DNA from: Brienomyrus brachyistius
Lineage: Eukaryota > Chordata > Actinopteri > Osteoglossiformes > Mormyridae
Length of the DNA: 64,000 nt
Direction: 5' to 3'
NCBI RefSeq assembly: GCF_023856365.1
Contig: NC_064538.1
Location: 6,257,435 to 6,321,434, forward strand
Shown: piece after piece, positions 1 to 13,437 of the stretch
How the letters are laid out: every line of letters begins with the position of its first letter
Position numbering within the stretch: position 1 is the first letter of the stretch
The notes under the pieces: model-generated
What the model saw: the letters and a program-made list of their open reading frames with translations, nothing else
What the model was told of the DNA's origin: nothing
The model's database searches: none
Made by a program: the position numbers and the translations under genes

Positions 1-489
1 GGCAGTAAGTGGGGAAGGCGAGCATGGATGGGAGCGAGATAAGGCCTGGGAAGAGCTCAAGCCGGCTGTGACCGGTGAAGGAGCCACTGGTTAATCTCTG
101 GCTGGCCGTTAATCTGAGCCGACGCTGCTGACTTAGGAAACAAAGGCAGCCACACCTGGGGGCGATTCATCTGGCACTAATCGGCTCCATGACAGCGACA
201 CGCAAAGGCAGGATGGATGAGGCAACCCCGGTTAGGGGGAGTTTAATCGGGCTGAAAGCCCTATGCTGCCCCCAGGCCCTCCTGCCCCCCCTCCAGTCAT
301 CCTGCGGGGAATAAAACTGCCCATTTAAACCTAAGACATTCGCCCTGCCAGATACCTCACAGCAGTCGCTAAATATCTGAGCCATGAGCTGGCTGTAAGC
401 CCTGAGTGCCCCCCTATAGAACTGAGGGCAACAACACAGCCACAAGGGCAGAAGCAACGGAGAAGCCATGCAGGGACAAGTGAGCTCCT

Positions 490-845
490 ACACCTTATCC
501 TGTGATTATGGATGGATGGATAGATTCATGTGTGATTGGGTGGGTAGGTGGATGCATGGATGGATGTGTGGGTGGATGAATGGATCCGTGTGTGAGTGGG
601 TGGGTGGATGAATGGATTGATTCATGTTTGAGTGGATGATGGATGCATGTGTGAGTGGGTGGGTGGATGGATGGATGGATTCATGTGTGAGTGGGTGAGT
701 GGATGGATGGATTCATGTGTGATTGGGTGGGTGGATGGATTTGTGTGTTAGTGGGTGGGTAGGTGAATACATGGATGGATGTGTGGGTGGATGGATGGAT
801 GTGTGGATGGATTCATGTGTGAGCAGGTGAGTGGATGGATGGATG
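490..845. repeat. Degenerate GGAT/GTGGAT minisatellite
   Basis: Imperfect tandem runs of TGGATGGATGGAT alternate with GTGTGAGTGGGTGGGTGGAT and TTCATG segments. The repeat block length varies, roughly 30-60 bp, so it behaves as a minisatellite built from a tetranucleotide. It lies inside the presumed kinase intron. Confidence 0.8.
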
Positions 846-2805
846 CAGGTGAGCACAGCAGAAGAGGAGGGATAGTAATGGCCATCAGAGGAGGCAGACG
901 CAGACCTAATGCGACAAGTGAATATATGACATGAGTGCTGCTGGGAGAGGGAGCAGATCACGCATATGCAACTGGGGAATAAAAATAAGGAAGCTAAAAA
1001 TAAATCCCACGAGCAGCAGTCAGTAACCCTTCGCATGGTGGCCACCGGCGGCCCTCAAGGGACCACCATCCCTGTGAGCTTTTGATGCCACACTCTCATT
1101 ACTGCCTCACTCACACCTGAAACATGAGCTGTGCTGCATCACTGTTCAAGTAAGTGTGTGAACAAAAAGCTCAAATAAAAAGTCCACAAAGACAGGAAAT
1201 GGAAATTCCTGCACAACATGGTGAACTTTACCGAGGGTGCAGGCGCCATTCAGGAGACACCAAGTGCATGGATGCAATCTTATGGCTGAGGGAAGAGGCG
1301 CGGATTTGGGAAGCAGGATTTTTTTTAATGCCAATGTGACATATCTTCCTGGGAGGACTCACATTCCCGTTTCTGCATGGTCCCGGAAAAAGAGAGAAGC
1401 CACAAAATAGGATCCGGCTCTACAGCAAGGCATTGTGGGTCGTGCCACCAGAACATAACCGAAAAGCTTCTAAAAACATTGCATTTCAGCAAAGTTCATA
1501 CTGGGCCAAAAAAAACAAAACAATGAGCAAACGAATCCTGAACATGTACAAACTAAACGCATGAATGCTCTGCTAATATTGTATTTTGCTCCCTATTGAG
1601 TAATGAAACACAAAGTCTGCAGCAGAGAATGCTTTATAAACAGATGTGGATTGTTTGTAAATTTTATTATTAATATTTGATATCCCACAGTATATAGCCA
1701 GTCACATCCTCCATGTCACCCAGTCCTGGTTAAACAGCTGGATGGAAACATTTATATTTACCATATAGTTTCTGTTTGTGTGGGAAGCTCTGCGCTACTC
1801 TCCGCAAATCACTGCTTCTCTTTTTCTCTAAGACAGAAACTATATTTCCCCTGAGAAACACAAAACCCATCCAGGAACGGCACCCGTTCACCCAGAGTCC
1901 ATCCTCCGCCAAGGTAGGCAGCATGTTACAAGGTAGCATCTATTACCTGTAAAGTATTATTCACTTCACACAAGATACCTGACTCCTTTCTCCTGTCTGT
2001 ACTAGTTTTATCTACACGCACTTCAGGTCTGAATGATTAGCGTTTGCTGTCCTGTATAACTTCCCGTTTAGTCACGTGTGTCGTGTCAGCGATTCGTTTG
2101 AACTTGGTTAATTCCGATTGGGCATATGGAGGAATTCCATTGATATCGAAACAATTCCTGGCCCAGCAACGCAAACACGGCCCACTACGCTGAGCTAATT
2201 GTAGGTTTGGCAAAATAAAACACAGCTGCTCTCTGAGAGACATGTCACCAAGCTCTGGACGGAAACAATAAAAGTGAGGGTGACTGATTTACATTAAAAT
2301 CGTAACCCACCAGCCAGACATGTAGAGTACATGTGCCGGTCTGTCACTGATGCCCACGTAATTAATTAATATTACACGGAGCTTCGCCTCGGCTCTCTAA
2401 CAAGTCTTCCCATGATATTCTCCTTGCCTGTTTGCACAGATACTTAAAACGAGACAAGGGACACGAGGTGCAATAACAGAACAGCCTGTGTGGCATAAAG
2501 TCATGGCACTCCCGCTTTCTGTCATTTCTATGTCACGTAATATCCCAACAATCGCACAAGAATCTGCAAGTCCAACCCTGAAGGGAAACTTCAGTGTCAG
2601 AAGCTAGAGGATTACACCACCCCCGTGATCATAGGCTGGGCGTGAAACTGTGGCCGAAATAGCAGGTGACGATAGTTGTACAGGCCACATAACATTGTTA
2701 CACTTATAGCACTTAATAGTTTGAGGGCCGACTCTGGTTTTTGTACAGGGTATACTAAGAGATCTCTACCAATTTTAGATCGTGATATCTGAAAGTACAT
2801 AATCT

Positions 2806-2820
2806 GAATGAATGAATGAA

Positions 2821-2873
<53 letters not shown>

Positions 2874-2892
2874 CATCATCATCATCATCATT
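2806..2892. repeat. Compound microsatellite (GAAT)n(AAT)n(CAT)n
   Basis: Three repeat motifs follow each other without a gap: GAAT (about 2806-2824), AAT (about 2823-2872) and CAT (about 2872-2892). Translation of this run as poly-Asn and poly-His is meaningless. Confidence 0.95.
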
Positions 2893-3351
2893 CTCTCTGT
2901 AGTGTCGTTATCAGCGGTATCTTCCCGGTCATGTATACACATAAACTGAACATCGTACTAAACCGAACCCTTATTTATGCACATACTGTCAAAATGTCCC
3001 AGATGAAGAAGACTGGATACTGTACAGGTCCAATTTACGCCATGATATCTCTGAAGCTGACTCATATGCAGTAAACGGAGGCGATGTATAAGGTCCATGG
3101 AAGGCACACATGTCCAGTGAAATTAAACGTATTTGCCTTTCGTAAGACTTTGGTACTGTAGCGTCAGAGAATCTTAGAGATCAGATGCCTAAAATAAATA
3201 CTGAATCTTCGAAACAGCCTAAGTAACGGGGGTGGTAAAAATTAAGTCCAGTCTAAGTTGTATGGAATGTAAAGTATGGTTAAATTGGCAAAAGTAGCCT
3301 AGATATGGAAAGAAAGACAAGCGCTTATTCAATAAGTCGCACAAATCGTAC

Positions 3352-3630
3352 CTTTAAAGCGCACTTTTCTCCTGTCTTCCTGTTGCAGCACTGCAACACT
3401 CTCCCGTTGATTCCCAGCCCTAAGACCTGACTGGATATCTTGAAATCGTCCGTTATTGTATTGCGCTTTATTTCCAGCGTAGGATAAACGGGCACCGAGA
3501 GCCCCGGCTGCCCGTCGCCGCTGTCCGGGCTGAACGTGCTACTCCGGGTCGGCTCCTCCGCTTCATTTTCGGGCTTAGTCTCTGGCTCCGGCTTTTCCTC
3601 CTGCCCGTTGCCATTGTGTAACATGTTCAA
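3352..3630 (-). CDS. mapkapk2: MAP kinase-activated protein kinase 2-like, exon 1 (partial CDS)
   Basis: This is the first coding exon of a CAMK-family serine/threonine kinase activated by p38 MAP kinase. The 93 codons comprise an acidic, Pro/Glu-rich N-terminus (residues about 10-47), then the start of the kinase domain: a TDDFKISSQVLG strand, the glycine-rich ATP loop (GLGINGRV, about residues 71-78), and the VAIK-type lysine (CALK, K93) as the last codon. The exon ends in phase 0 with AAG followed by the donor GTACGA, a boundary I believe is shared with vertebrate MAPKAPK2. The wording of the kinase segment resembles MAPKAPK2 more than MAPKAPK3. Two in-frame starts lie two codons apart (M1 at 3630, M3 at 3624); by position M3 (MLHNGNGQ) fits the family start better. 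The remaining exons lie to the left of the window. Confidence 0.85.
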
Positions 3631-4560
3631 CGTTTAGCGGTAAAGGAAACGGAAAGGAAGCGAGAACCCCCCTCCGGGAAAAAATATATGTCAGGTGTCC
3701 CGAAATCGCAGCCTCCAGAAGCGCCACAATTCCGGCAGCAGCTGTGAGATGTTTCTGTCTCTAGGTCAGTCTGTTCTGCTTGGGATGGCACCGCTGCGCA
3801 GTAACTCAATACGGATTTCTTTTATTTCCTAATTTTGCTTTTCAGAATTGTTCTCTAAAGTTTGTGCGACACTTAAATCCCTTTGCTATTTTTGTATTGC
3901 CTTGCCACAAGACAAGGGCAAAACTATAAAATAATTAAAAGATGTATAATTTTTCATAATGATGACATTAATTAGGCAAAAAAATATTTAATAGCACGCC
4001 CTCGGTTTACACAAATAAGAACTCAAATTAAAAATCTACTATACTTACAAAATAGTACCACAGTATGGTACCATTCTTCAAAAAACAGTATTTAATGTTC
4101 TTCTTCTTTTTCTTCTTCTAAATTACTATTATTACTCTTAATACTATTTTGTTGTTACTAATATTCTTATCACTGCTAGGAACCAGTTAACCAATTTTAA
4201 CAGTATAATTACATTGATATACCTTACAGAGCAGCTTCATTTAAAAATAAAAGTGCAGTGTCATTTATTCTCTAACGAATCGCAATTTCACTGATACTGA
4301 AAGCAATCAGCCCTTTATAGGAGAAGGTCAGCAGCCCGCTTCTTCTAAGACGGATTTTCTCTGCTTTCGTTCTCACACAAACTCTTAACAAGTAGCGCTA
4401 CGTCACAGCGTCCCCTTAAAGGGGCCGCTCCGACCGGACACGCGAAGGCTGACAGCCAATGCTCTGGGCAAGATCGATTTTCTACTTATCAATCAGTTGT
4501 CGGATAGTCAGCATTTAAACTTTGCATTTTTGGTTTAGTTCGGAACCCCTCTGCTCGACT
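3631..4560 (-). promoter_or_regulatory. 5' UTR and presumed promoter region of mapkapk2
   Basis: This is the sequence upstream of the kinase start codon. A GC- and CpG-richer patch at about 4390-4470 contains a CCAAT pentamer at 4456-4460 and sits in otherwise AT-rich DNA. No TATA box is evident. The transcription start cannot be placed from sequence alone, and an upstream non-coding exon cannot be excluded. Confidence 0.4.
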
Positions 4561-5310
4561 GTGTGAATAATTTGCTTGCTATTGACTGTAGTGCATTTTC
4601 ACTAGCACAGTAGTGCAACAACTAGCCTATAGTCGTCGTCATCATCATCATCATCGTCATCGTTATCCCTTGCCACTGCGGGTAATATTGGTTAATAATT
4701 CTTTTAAAAACGGATGTATTTTAATACATATTATTATTATTATTAATAATAATAATAATTATTATTATTATTATTACTGTGGAGCTCTTGATTTTCAAGC
4801 AAAAAAAAGCTTCCTTCACTAATGTCATTGTCGTTACCTAAAAGATTACGTATCAGTTTATTTCTTTATTTGTTGAGTTATTTATTCAACAGATTTCTCA
4901 TTTTTTTCAATGAGATTTTAATTGTAAAGTCTATAAAGCTCACATGAGGAATTAGTGAATAGGTATATGACCAAACACACCGCACATGTTTTGTGAATAG
5001 TACTGTTGGCGCCACCTGGGCAGCAAGTACGTGAAGCGTCAAGCAGTCGAATGGAAATATGGCTGAACAGGGCAAACTAAAGAGCAAGTGGGCAAACGGT
5101 GAAAAAGTGAAGGCTACTGCAAAATTAAAACTAGCCAATTAAAACGGTGACATCACAGATGCTTCCTATTCATTTATAGCCTCTTGTTTCTGATGTTTAG
5201 TAGATTTCAAGAAACCCTATTTGCAAAGGATGAGTCTCTCTGCTAGTGTATCGTCACAGTGTAATGACTTCAGACAGGATACATGACCTCAGTGCCCTGA
5301 TTTACTCATT
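4561..5310. other. Intergenic DNA with microsatellites
   Basis: I see no gene here. It holds a CGT/CAT trinucleotide run at about 4631-4662 and the ATT/AAT palindromic run described separately. The rest is AT-rich unique-looking sequence up to the foldback element. Confidence 0.6.
4730..4776. repeat. Palindromic (ATT)n(AAT)n(ATT)n microsatellite
   Basis: An ATT run switches to AAT and back to ATT within about 47 bp. Adjacent halves are therefore reverse complements and could form a hairpin or cruciform. Confidence 0.9.
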
Positions 5311-7149
5311 CAGGTGTTGTGCCCTAAACTGCCCCCCTGCCACGGATTGCCTCCCCTGACGTCATCGCTCCATTTAAAGGCAAAGTCGTTTCTCCAGCGC
5401 AGCAGACGCGAACGCTCGCTGTAAATTCATGTTCTTGCCCTAAACCGACTGAAAAAGTCTCAAAGTAGTTGTTTATTATGCCTTTTTACATTAAGTTAAA
5501 AGTTACCTAAAAGTAACTTAAGTTACCGCAAGTTATCATTCACAACCTCCTGTAATTCGTCACAAATGTGACGGTAACTTTTTCATTAAAACGCCACAGT
5601 AATGCTTTTCTTCTCGGCAATGTTCGTCTGTGCAAATACAGTCGCTTTCAGTCGCAAGAAGGGACTGATTTAGTTGAAAGATATTTTTGATACTTTGTTG
5701 AATCCAATCTGCTGAAATTTTTCTTCTATTCTGTCGTCGTATAATATAATACGGCGTTTAACTTCATACTCAGCACCGTCACGCTTGGAAATGATCTGAC
5801 ATCGATCCACAAACTAAAAGTCAGCAAAAATTCACCACTCACTCTAAACCCCGTGCATGCAATACAGCTAACAAATCGTATTGCAAGTCGTCCAGCCCTA
5901 AGAAAAAGATTCTATCTAGGGGGGGCGGCGGGGGGGGGGGGCATTTTATAGCAAGTCACCCTGCCACAGAATGCTCCCCATGTCTAACTCTGGCTGGGAA
6001 AATGCTACATGCACCAAACTTGCACCAGTTACTCGTATTTGCCCCTTATTTGTGCTGTATAAATTACTTTGGGCAGGGCCATAAAGAAAAGATTCTAGCT
6101 GGGGGGGGGGAGGGCATATTAGAGCAGGTCACCTTGCCACATAATGCACTTCCTGTCTAACTCTGGCTGGGAAAATGCTACATGCACCAAACTTGCACCA
6201 GTTACTCATATTCGCCCCTTATTTGTGCTGTATAAATTACTTCGGGCTGGGCCATAAGGTAAAGATTCTAGCTGGGGGGACATCTTAGAGCAGGCCACCC
6301 GGCCACAGAATGCCCCCCCTGTTTAACTCTGGCTGGGAAAATGGTACATGCCCCAAACTAGCACCAGTTACTCATTTTTACCCCTTATCTATGCTGTATA
6401 AATTACTTTGGGCAGGGCCATAAAGAAAAGATTCCTTACATGTATGTAACATTTCCCCAGTCAGAGTTAGACAGGGGGGGGATTCTGTGGCAGGGTGGCT
6501 TGCTATAAAATGCCCCCCCCCCCCCCCCAGCTAGAATCTTTTCCTTGTGGCCCAGCCCAAAGTAATTTATACAGTATAAATAAGGGGCAAATATGAGTAA
6601 CTGGTGCAAGTTTGGTGCATCTTAGCTGTATTGCACACACGGGGTTTAGAGTGAATGGTGAATTTTTGCTGCCTTTTGGTCTGTGGATCGATGTCAGATC
6701 ATTTCCAAGCGTGACGGCGCTGAGTATGAAGATAAACGCCGTATTATATTATACGACGACAGAAGAGAAGAAACTTTTCAGCAGAATGGATTCAACAAAG
6801 TATCAAAAATATCTTTCAACTAAATCAGTCCCTTCTTGTGACTGAAAACAACTGTATTTGCACAGACGAGCATTGTCGAGAAGAAAAGCATTACCGTTTT
6901 CATGTTTTAATGAAAAAGTTACCGTCACATTTGTGATTACAGGAGGTTGTGAACGATAACTTAACGTTCGAATATAAAAATGCATAATAAACAACTACTT
7001 TGAGTTTTTTCAGTCGGTTTAGGGCAAGAAAATAAATTTACAGCGAGCCTTCGCGTCTGCTGCGCTGGAGAAGCGACTTTGCCTTTAAATGGAGCGAAGA
7101 CGTCAGGGGAGGCAATCCGTGACAGGGGGGCAGTTTAGGGCAAAACACC
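5311..7149. mobile_element. Foldback-type element with long inverted arms
   Basis: The segment at about 5311-5873 returns in reverse complement at about 6623-7149. The arms agree over most of their length, with indels. Both tips contain the reading GCCCTAAACTGCCCCCCTG close to the outer end. No transposase reading frame is present, so the element is non-autonomous. The middle holds three direct and one inverted copy of a roughly 170-bp unit. A CRE-like palindrome TGACGTCA sits at 5358-5365 in the left arm, and the matching site in the right arm is altered. I cannot find a convincing target-site duplication, so the superfamily is undecided. Confidence 0.8.
5908..6620. repeat. Three direct plus one inverted ~170-bp units inside the foldback element
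   Basis: Units begin with GATTCTA(T/G)CT followed by a G-run at 5908, 6091 and 6264, and a fourth partial start lies at 6430 (spacings 183, 173 and 166). Each contains an AACTCTGGCTGGGAAAATG segment and a TGCTGTATAAATTACTT segment. From about 6460 the same unit appears once more in reverse complement and joins the right arm. The poly-G tracts differ in length between copies. Confidence 0.85.
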
Positions 7150-7250
7150 GGCGTCTCTCTCTGAATGAAGAAAAAATCAGCCACTTTATTTAGATTTGTA
7201 TTTGTCAATAGGGACCTGTTTGCTAGTGTTATTCCGAATATTATATTCGG

Positions 7251-7550
7251 AAAATATAAATGGCGAAAGGGAGACAGACAAAACACGAACCATCTATAAG
7301 GACTGTAGGAAGCTAATGCCGCACACAGCGGCTAATGCTACTACTAACCACTATGCAAAGCCAATTGCAGCACCATCATAGCTCTTTATTTAAATTCACT
7401 GCACCGGTGAAGAAAACATTTTAAAAAAATGTTATGTTTGTTATTGGGTGCTTTCCACTTCATGCACCCACATACAGCGCTAGCTTAAAGCAATACATTC
7501 TGGTCCTGACGCAATGCATCATGGTTAGATTTTTATCGCCCGCTGCATTA
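7251..7550. repeat. Left outpost of the segmental duplication (pair with 45165-45461)
   Basis: About 300 bp beginning AAAATATAAATGGCGAAAGG reads nearly identically at 45165-45461. The two copies differ by a few substitutions and short indels. They diverge abruptly at CGCTGCATTA, where copy A continues into a retroposon tail and copy B jumps to sequence matching 7857. No coding function is seen. Confidence 0.85.
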
Positions 7551-7740
7551 TATCACCATCAGAATCAGAATCAGAATGGACTTTATTGCCATATGTTGAG
7601 CAGGTTTACAACATCAGGAAATTGCTGCGGTGTTCAGTGCGATATTATGCAATACAGAGGGAGACAGTCGGTTAGATAAATAAATAAACTCAAGTGCAAT
7701 ATTATGGGCAGTACTTAAATAAACATAGAGTAAAAAAAGT
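7551..7740 (-). mobile_element. Retroposon 3' tail with (TCAGAA)n
   Basis: A run of CAGAAT repeats is followed by GGACTTTATTGCC, a layout common at the 3' end of fish retroposons read from the opposite strand. The body beyond this point cannot be assigned. A related tail is seen near 33376-33495. Confidence 0.45.
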
Positions 7741-8577
7741 TCCTTTGCTGAGCAGATTGATATATTTACAAGAGTGCGGGTGAAGTGGAACCGGAGCGAC
7801 GAACACGAAACAGGGTCATGTGTTTGGCTTAGAGAGAGTGGTGGCAACAGACTTGTGCATGTCACATGGTACAAAAACCTCGCGAGAGCAAGACAGATCA
7901 GGCAGCATCTCTTAGCTGGCTGCACAAATTGGATCCGCCTCCATTACGACACAACTTTGCCCTTATTGGCTTAAGATTTTAGTTACATACATGACGTTTG
8001 TATATCTGCGATTTCTCCCGAGAAGCAGGTAAAGCAGTGGTAACTGCTTTTCAGTTAATTTACCTGGTAAAATTAAGTTTAAATAAATTATATAAATACT
8101 GTAATAGTACTCGTGAGCTTTGTTTGTTGTTAGTTACTGTAATGTTGCGCTGCTTTATTTGTTTAATCGTCTTGTCTGAAGACATTCAAGTTAATCTAAT
8201 AAGAATTGCACTGTACACTGTACATGACCATAAAAACTTTGAATCGTTGAAATAAATATTTTTGATCTTTTCCTTGGCAGTTGTCTTTTTACACAGGGCC
8301 TCTATGTACACAATAGTTAATTTTTTCACGACTAACAGTATGGATCAGGAGTTGGTTATTGTAAAAGAAGTTATGTGCATGCAGGTGATATTTGTATAGA
8401 TTTATCCACACCCTTGTGGCAATGCTGCCATTGCAGTCAGATCTCGCAAACTAGGAGTATTAGTTGTCTTTATTTCTCTTTATTTCTTGACGCCAACCCT
8501 GTCCATTAATCCGGACTTGGGACTGGCACCTACCTGAGCTGGCTTTCTCCCTTAAGTGGCTGGGTTAGGCTAAACTA
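7741..8577. other. Unassigned intergenic segment left of the Tc1 element
   Basis: No gene is visible. A short piece (about 7857-7891, ACATGGTACAAAAACCTCG) recurs at 45472-45502 in copy B. The stretch at about 8475-8577 recurs in reverse complement at 31198-31290, where it forms part of the Tc1-free paralogue. Confidence 0.6.
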
Positions 8578-10213
<1,636 letters not shown>

Positions 10214-10399
10214 TATATACTGTACATATTTACAAAGACTACAATAAAACATCTCGAAATGTGTAGTCTAACAAAACGCAATTTAAAGAAGGTAGCGTAC
10301 CTGGTGAAATTGCAAACAAATTCAGGACGTTAGCCTTCAGCCTTTAGATCCTACCCATCATGCACTGCAGTTTTTGCAAATTCCTCAAACGGAAAACCA
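10214..10399. other. Host sequence right of Tc1 (paralogous to 30863-31197)
   Basis: After the Tc1 element the sequence continues the segment that appears without interruption, in reverse complement, at 30863-31197. It ends at the SINE target site. No gene is seen. Confidence 0.7.
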
Positions 10400-10772
10400 A
10401 CCAACCATCCATCCATCCATCCATCCATTTTCCAAACCGCTTACCCTACTGGGTCGCAGGGGGTCTGGAGCCTATCCCGGAAGCAATGGGCACGAGGCAG
10501 GGAACAACCCAGGATGGGGGGCCAGCCCATCACAGGGCACACTCGCACACCATTCACTCATGCCTGCACTCCTATGGGCAATTTAGCAACTCCAATTAGC
10601 CTCAGCATGTTTTTGGACTGTGGGGGGACACCAGAGTACCCGGAGGAAACCCCACGACGACATGGGGAGAACATGCAAACTCCACACACATGTGACCCAG
10701 GTAGAGACTCGAACCCAGGCCCCAGAGGTGTGAGGCAACAGTGCTAACCACTGCACCACCATGCTGCTCCCC
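10400..10772 (-). mobile_element. tRNA-derived SINE with (GGAT)n tail
   Basis: Read on the minus strand, the element begins with a tRNA-like head. An A-box-like TGGTGCAGTGGTTAGCACTG is followed by a B box GGTTCGAGTC, together an internal RNA polymerase III promoter. Then comes a body with GGGTTTCCTCCGGGTACTC, and a 3' part with GGATAAGCGG-like sequence ending in GGAT repeats. A 13-bp duplication, AAA(C/T)GGAAAACCA, flanks it (10387-10399 and 10773-10785). The empty site is present once at 30863-30875. Confidence 0.88.
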
Positions 10773-12672
10773 AAATGGAAAACCATTAAATACAAAAGGA
10801 ACAGCTTAGTTTGACTTTAAAATATTTTAAGTTTGTTGTAGGGATTTTATAGATTTCTTTTCTAAAAATAAAAAAAAAATACACAACACATCCACCATAA
10901 TAAGAATGTATACAAAAAATGACAGATATATAAAATCGCAAGTCAAAGTTAAAGCATGAACATAATGTTTTAGCTGTCAAGAGCTTCGGAGAAATTATAT
11001 GAGTATAACTTTATGTGTATTTAGTATATAAGAGTGTCGTCTTTTTGCTGGTGGGGGGGGCCTCTACGATCCAGGGCAGGGCCCGGGCCCAGGGGCGGTG
11101 GCCCCGCCCACCCCGCCTATAGCTCCACACCTGCGAACAACATTACATAATTTGGCGCCTGTTGACGTATTACAGCTGCTGTTTGAGCTACTGCAGTATG
11201 GCGGTATATGATAAATTAATAACAAACGGGAAAGTAAAATTGGTATACCTTCCAGCACTAATGCCGACTCATTTGAGACAACATCATCTGAGCATGTGTA
11301 CGACCCAGCAAGGCAGAAACAGCTTCTGGAAGTTAGACTCCCTGTGGCTCTTTCGTTAGGATATTTCAGTCAAGTGTGTATTATTTTTTATCAAATATCA
11401 AAAATCTTTATTATCCAAGTGCTAAGTCCAAATATATGTAGAGTATATACAATCGCCGCATTTTCAATAACCACTTCCGCTGGTCAGGGTTACCATGAAC
11501 ATGGAATCTAAAGGATGTACATGGCAGGAGTTACCTAGGACTGAATGCCAGTATGACACGGGATGCACACTATGAGACCATATGTTTTGGACTATATAAA
11601 AAAAAACCCTCACAAATATTGTGAGAATCTTACAGTTGGCAGACGGGCAGGTACACAACCATTTCACTAGAATGCATTCAGGAAGACACTATTCTCCTGG
11701 CAAGCGCCAAAACCCGATTCATCCCCCAGACGAATTCAACACTCCAAAGCACATGTTTCCACTGCTCCACTTCTCTTGGGCAGCTCTAGTAGGGCGGAAA
11801 TTTGATGAACAGACCTGCTACAAAAGGGGCACCTTATTACAGTCCCACATTGAAAGTCAGAGCTTTTCAGAATAACTCTTTCTACCGGCAATGTTTGTCT
11901 ATGCAGAGTGCTGTAAGACTGTATACTTATGTGTATGTTAGTAAAGGCTGTAGCTGACACAACGGACCCCACTAATTAGAAAGGGGTAATTGTACACATG
12001 TGGCGTCCAGTATGTTCTTCTATAACAGTTTCTTCAAAAAAAAAAACAAAAAAAAACTCACATTACACAAATTGGCACTATCAAAACGAGGATTATGGGG
12101 AAAATGGGGATTGTGATGGAGATTACATACACATAGGCATGGTATTTAGTTTTTTCAAATCTGGTCACCTTCCAGAGTAATTGTAAACAAAAACCATCTT
12201 CACCCTATTTGATGCTTTATAAATGGACAATCAGTCGCGCAGTAAATGGGGGTATAGAGAGACGCAGAGCTTGTCTAACAAGAAACCCTGGGAAGCTAAC
12301 ATTAATGGGGTGGGTATGGATAGCAAAACCTTTGATACAGATTACAGATTTATATCTCACCTGAACCCTGGCGGGTTCCGTGCCAATAGGGGTTGGGATT
12401 AGGGTTAGTTAACTTAAGTAGTAATATTGATGTGTATATTCTCCTATTCTCCAGTCAGTGAATCGTGAAACCTAATGTTAATATGTTTCTATACCTATGT
12501 GTTCTGCTTAAAAACCCATAAAGGCAAGCACAGTGTTTAGACATTCTGTTACTTAGACTAGTAAACTATAAGATCCTTCAGCTTTCAATGAACCTGACAC
12601 AAGAGTCTAAACAACAAATGTGTGCCATGTCATTTCTCATCTTTACGTCTTGTATCCTTTATATGGTAATTG

Positions 12673-12750
12673 GGTTTTCAAGGTGGAATTGCAGGTCGAT
12701 CATTTTAAGGATCTAGATGTAAACCCTGGTGTTGCTTTAATATTTTTTTT
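12673..12750. repeat. Short direct repeat left of the integrase remnant
   Basis: About 77 bp beginning GGTTTTCAAGGTGGAATT recurs in the same orientation at 13989-14067, with a handful of substitutions. The two copies bracket the integrase fragment. Confidence 0.8.
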
Positions 12751-12751
12751 G

Positions 12752-13437
12752 CGCAATTTGCTTCGCACACTTCCTCCAGCGGAGAAGCTTACACTACTAC
12801 ACCCCACCAAATGACTGGGTGATGCCTTATTATTTAAGGTCTGGCTGTGAACCTCGATTACCGGTACACCATCTTCTGGGTCCTGCCGGGATCAGTCAGG
12901 ATGGTGGACCTTTGGAGGAATGGGTACAAAACCCAGGAAAGTTTGCAGGTGCTTCAAGAGTATGTGAAGGCTTAGTTGGAGGAAGAAGCCACACCACGAA
13001 ATCGGAAACACAATGAGTTGGTTAATGATTAGGGGTTGGATGAAGGTCAGCTGGTGTGTTTGCGGAACCATGTTCGAGGTAAAATACAGGATCATTGGGA
13101 TGCCTGTTTGTATATGGTAGTTCGGTGTCCCCAAGATCAGGGTGCAGTTTACTCTGCAACTCCAATGGAGGGGGACGGGGTTGTCCGTCAAGTTCACCGA
13201 ACAGAGTTGCGTCTAGTACCACAGGGGGTTGTTAGGTCAGGGGAAGATGTTCTGGTAATGTCTCCTGAATCTGGGTTGCCCACAGGGGCAACAGAAATGG
13301 AATCGGATGAGGACTCTGTGATTTTACGGGGACAGGGCTGGTGGGAGGGGCGCAATAGAGCATCCACAAGTAGGCCTCGTATAATAGAGGAGGTTATGTC
13401 CCCCCCGAGGTGTAGAGACCAGTTAGACGTTCGGTGA
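12752..13437 (+). pseudogene. Gypsy-type retrotransposon integrase, C-terminal remnant (copy A)
   Basis: Pieces of the end of a Ty3/Gypsy pol polyprotein can be followed through more than one frame. A short RTLPPAEK stretch at about 12764 is typical of the late integrase core. After a deletion comes PYYLRSGCEPRLPVHHLLG at about 12822, matching the usual FGREPRLPVD block. A helical linker follows with at least two in-frame stops. Then a C-terminal domain follows (GQLVCLRNHV, GKIQDHW, YMVVRCPQ, AVYSATP, RQVHRTEL; 13036-13240). Upstream pol domains are missing. The stops and frame changes make this a dead copy. It is repeated in copy B at 47706-49118, where a retroposon interrupts it. Confidence 0.8.

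Larger units (their letters stand above)
1..3351 (-). other. Presumed intron 1 of the mapkapk2-like gene (partial)
   Basis: This stretch lies downstream, in the minus direction, of the donor site ending the kinase exon at 3352. It shows no further kinase exon. Apart from a GGAT-type minisatellite (490-845) and a compound microsatellite (2806-2892), I see only unique-looking sequence with short chance reading frames. The intron assignment is inferred from the position of the first exon; exon 2 would lie beyond the left edge. Confidence 0.6.

Noticed and set aside
713..1045. A 110-codon frame rich in His, Pro, Thr and Ser
   Set aside because: It is the antisense translation of the GGAT/GTGGAT minisatellite.
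2820..3074. Poly-Asn/poly-His reading frame
   Set aside because: It is translated from the AAT/CAT microsatellite inside an intron.
12384..12408. TTAGGG-like words suggesting an interstitial telomere repeat
   Set aside because: Only one or two imperfect units are present (GGGATTAGGGTTAG), with no tandem run.
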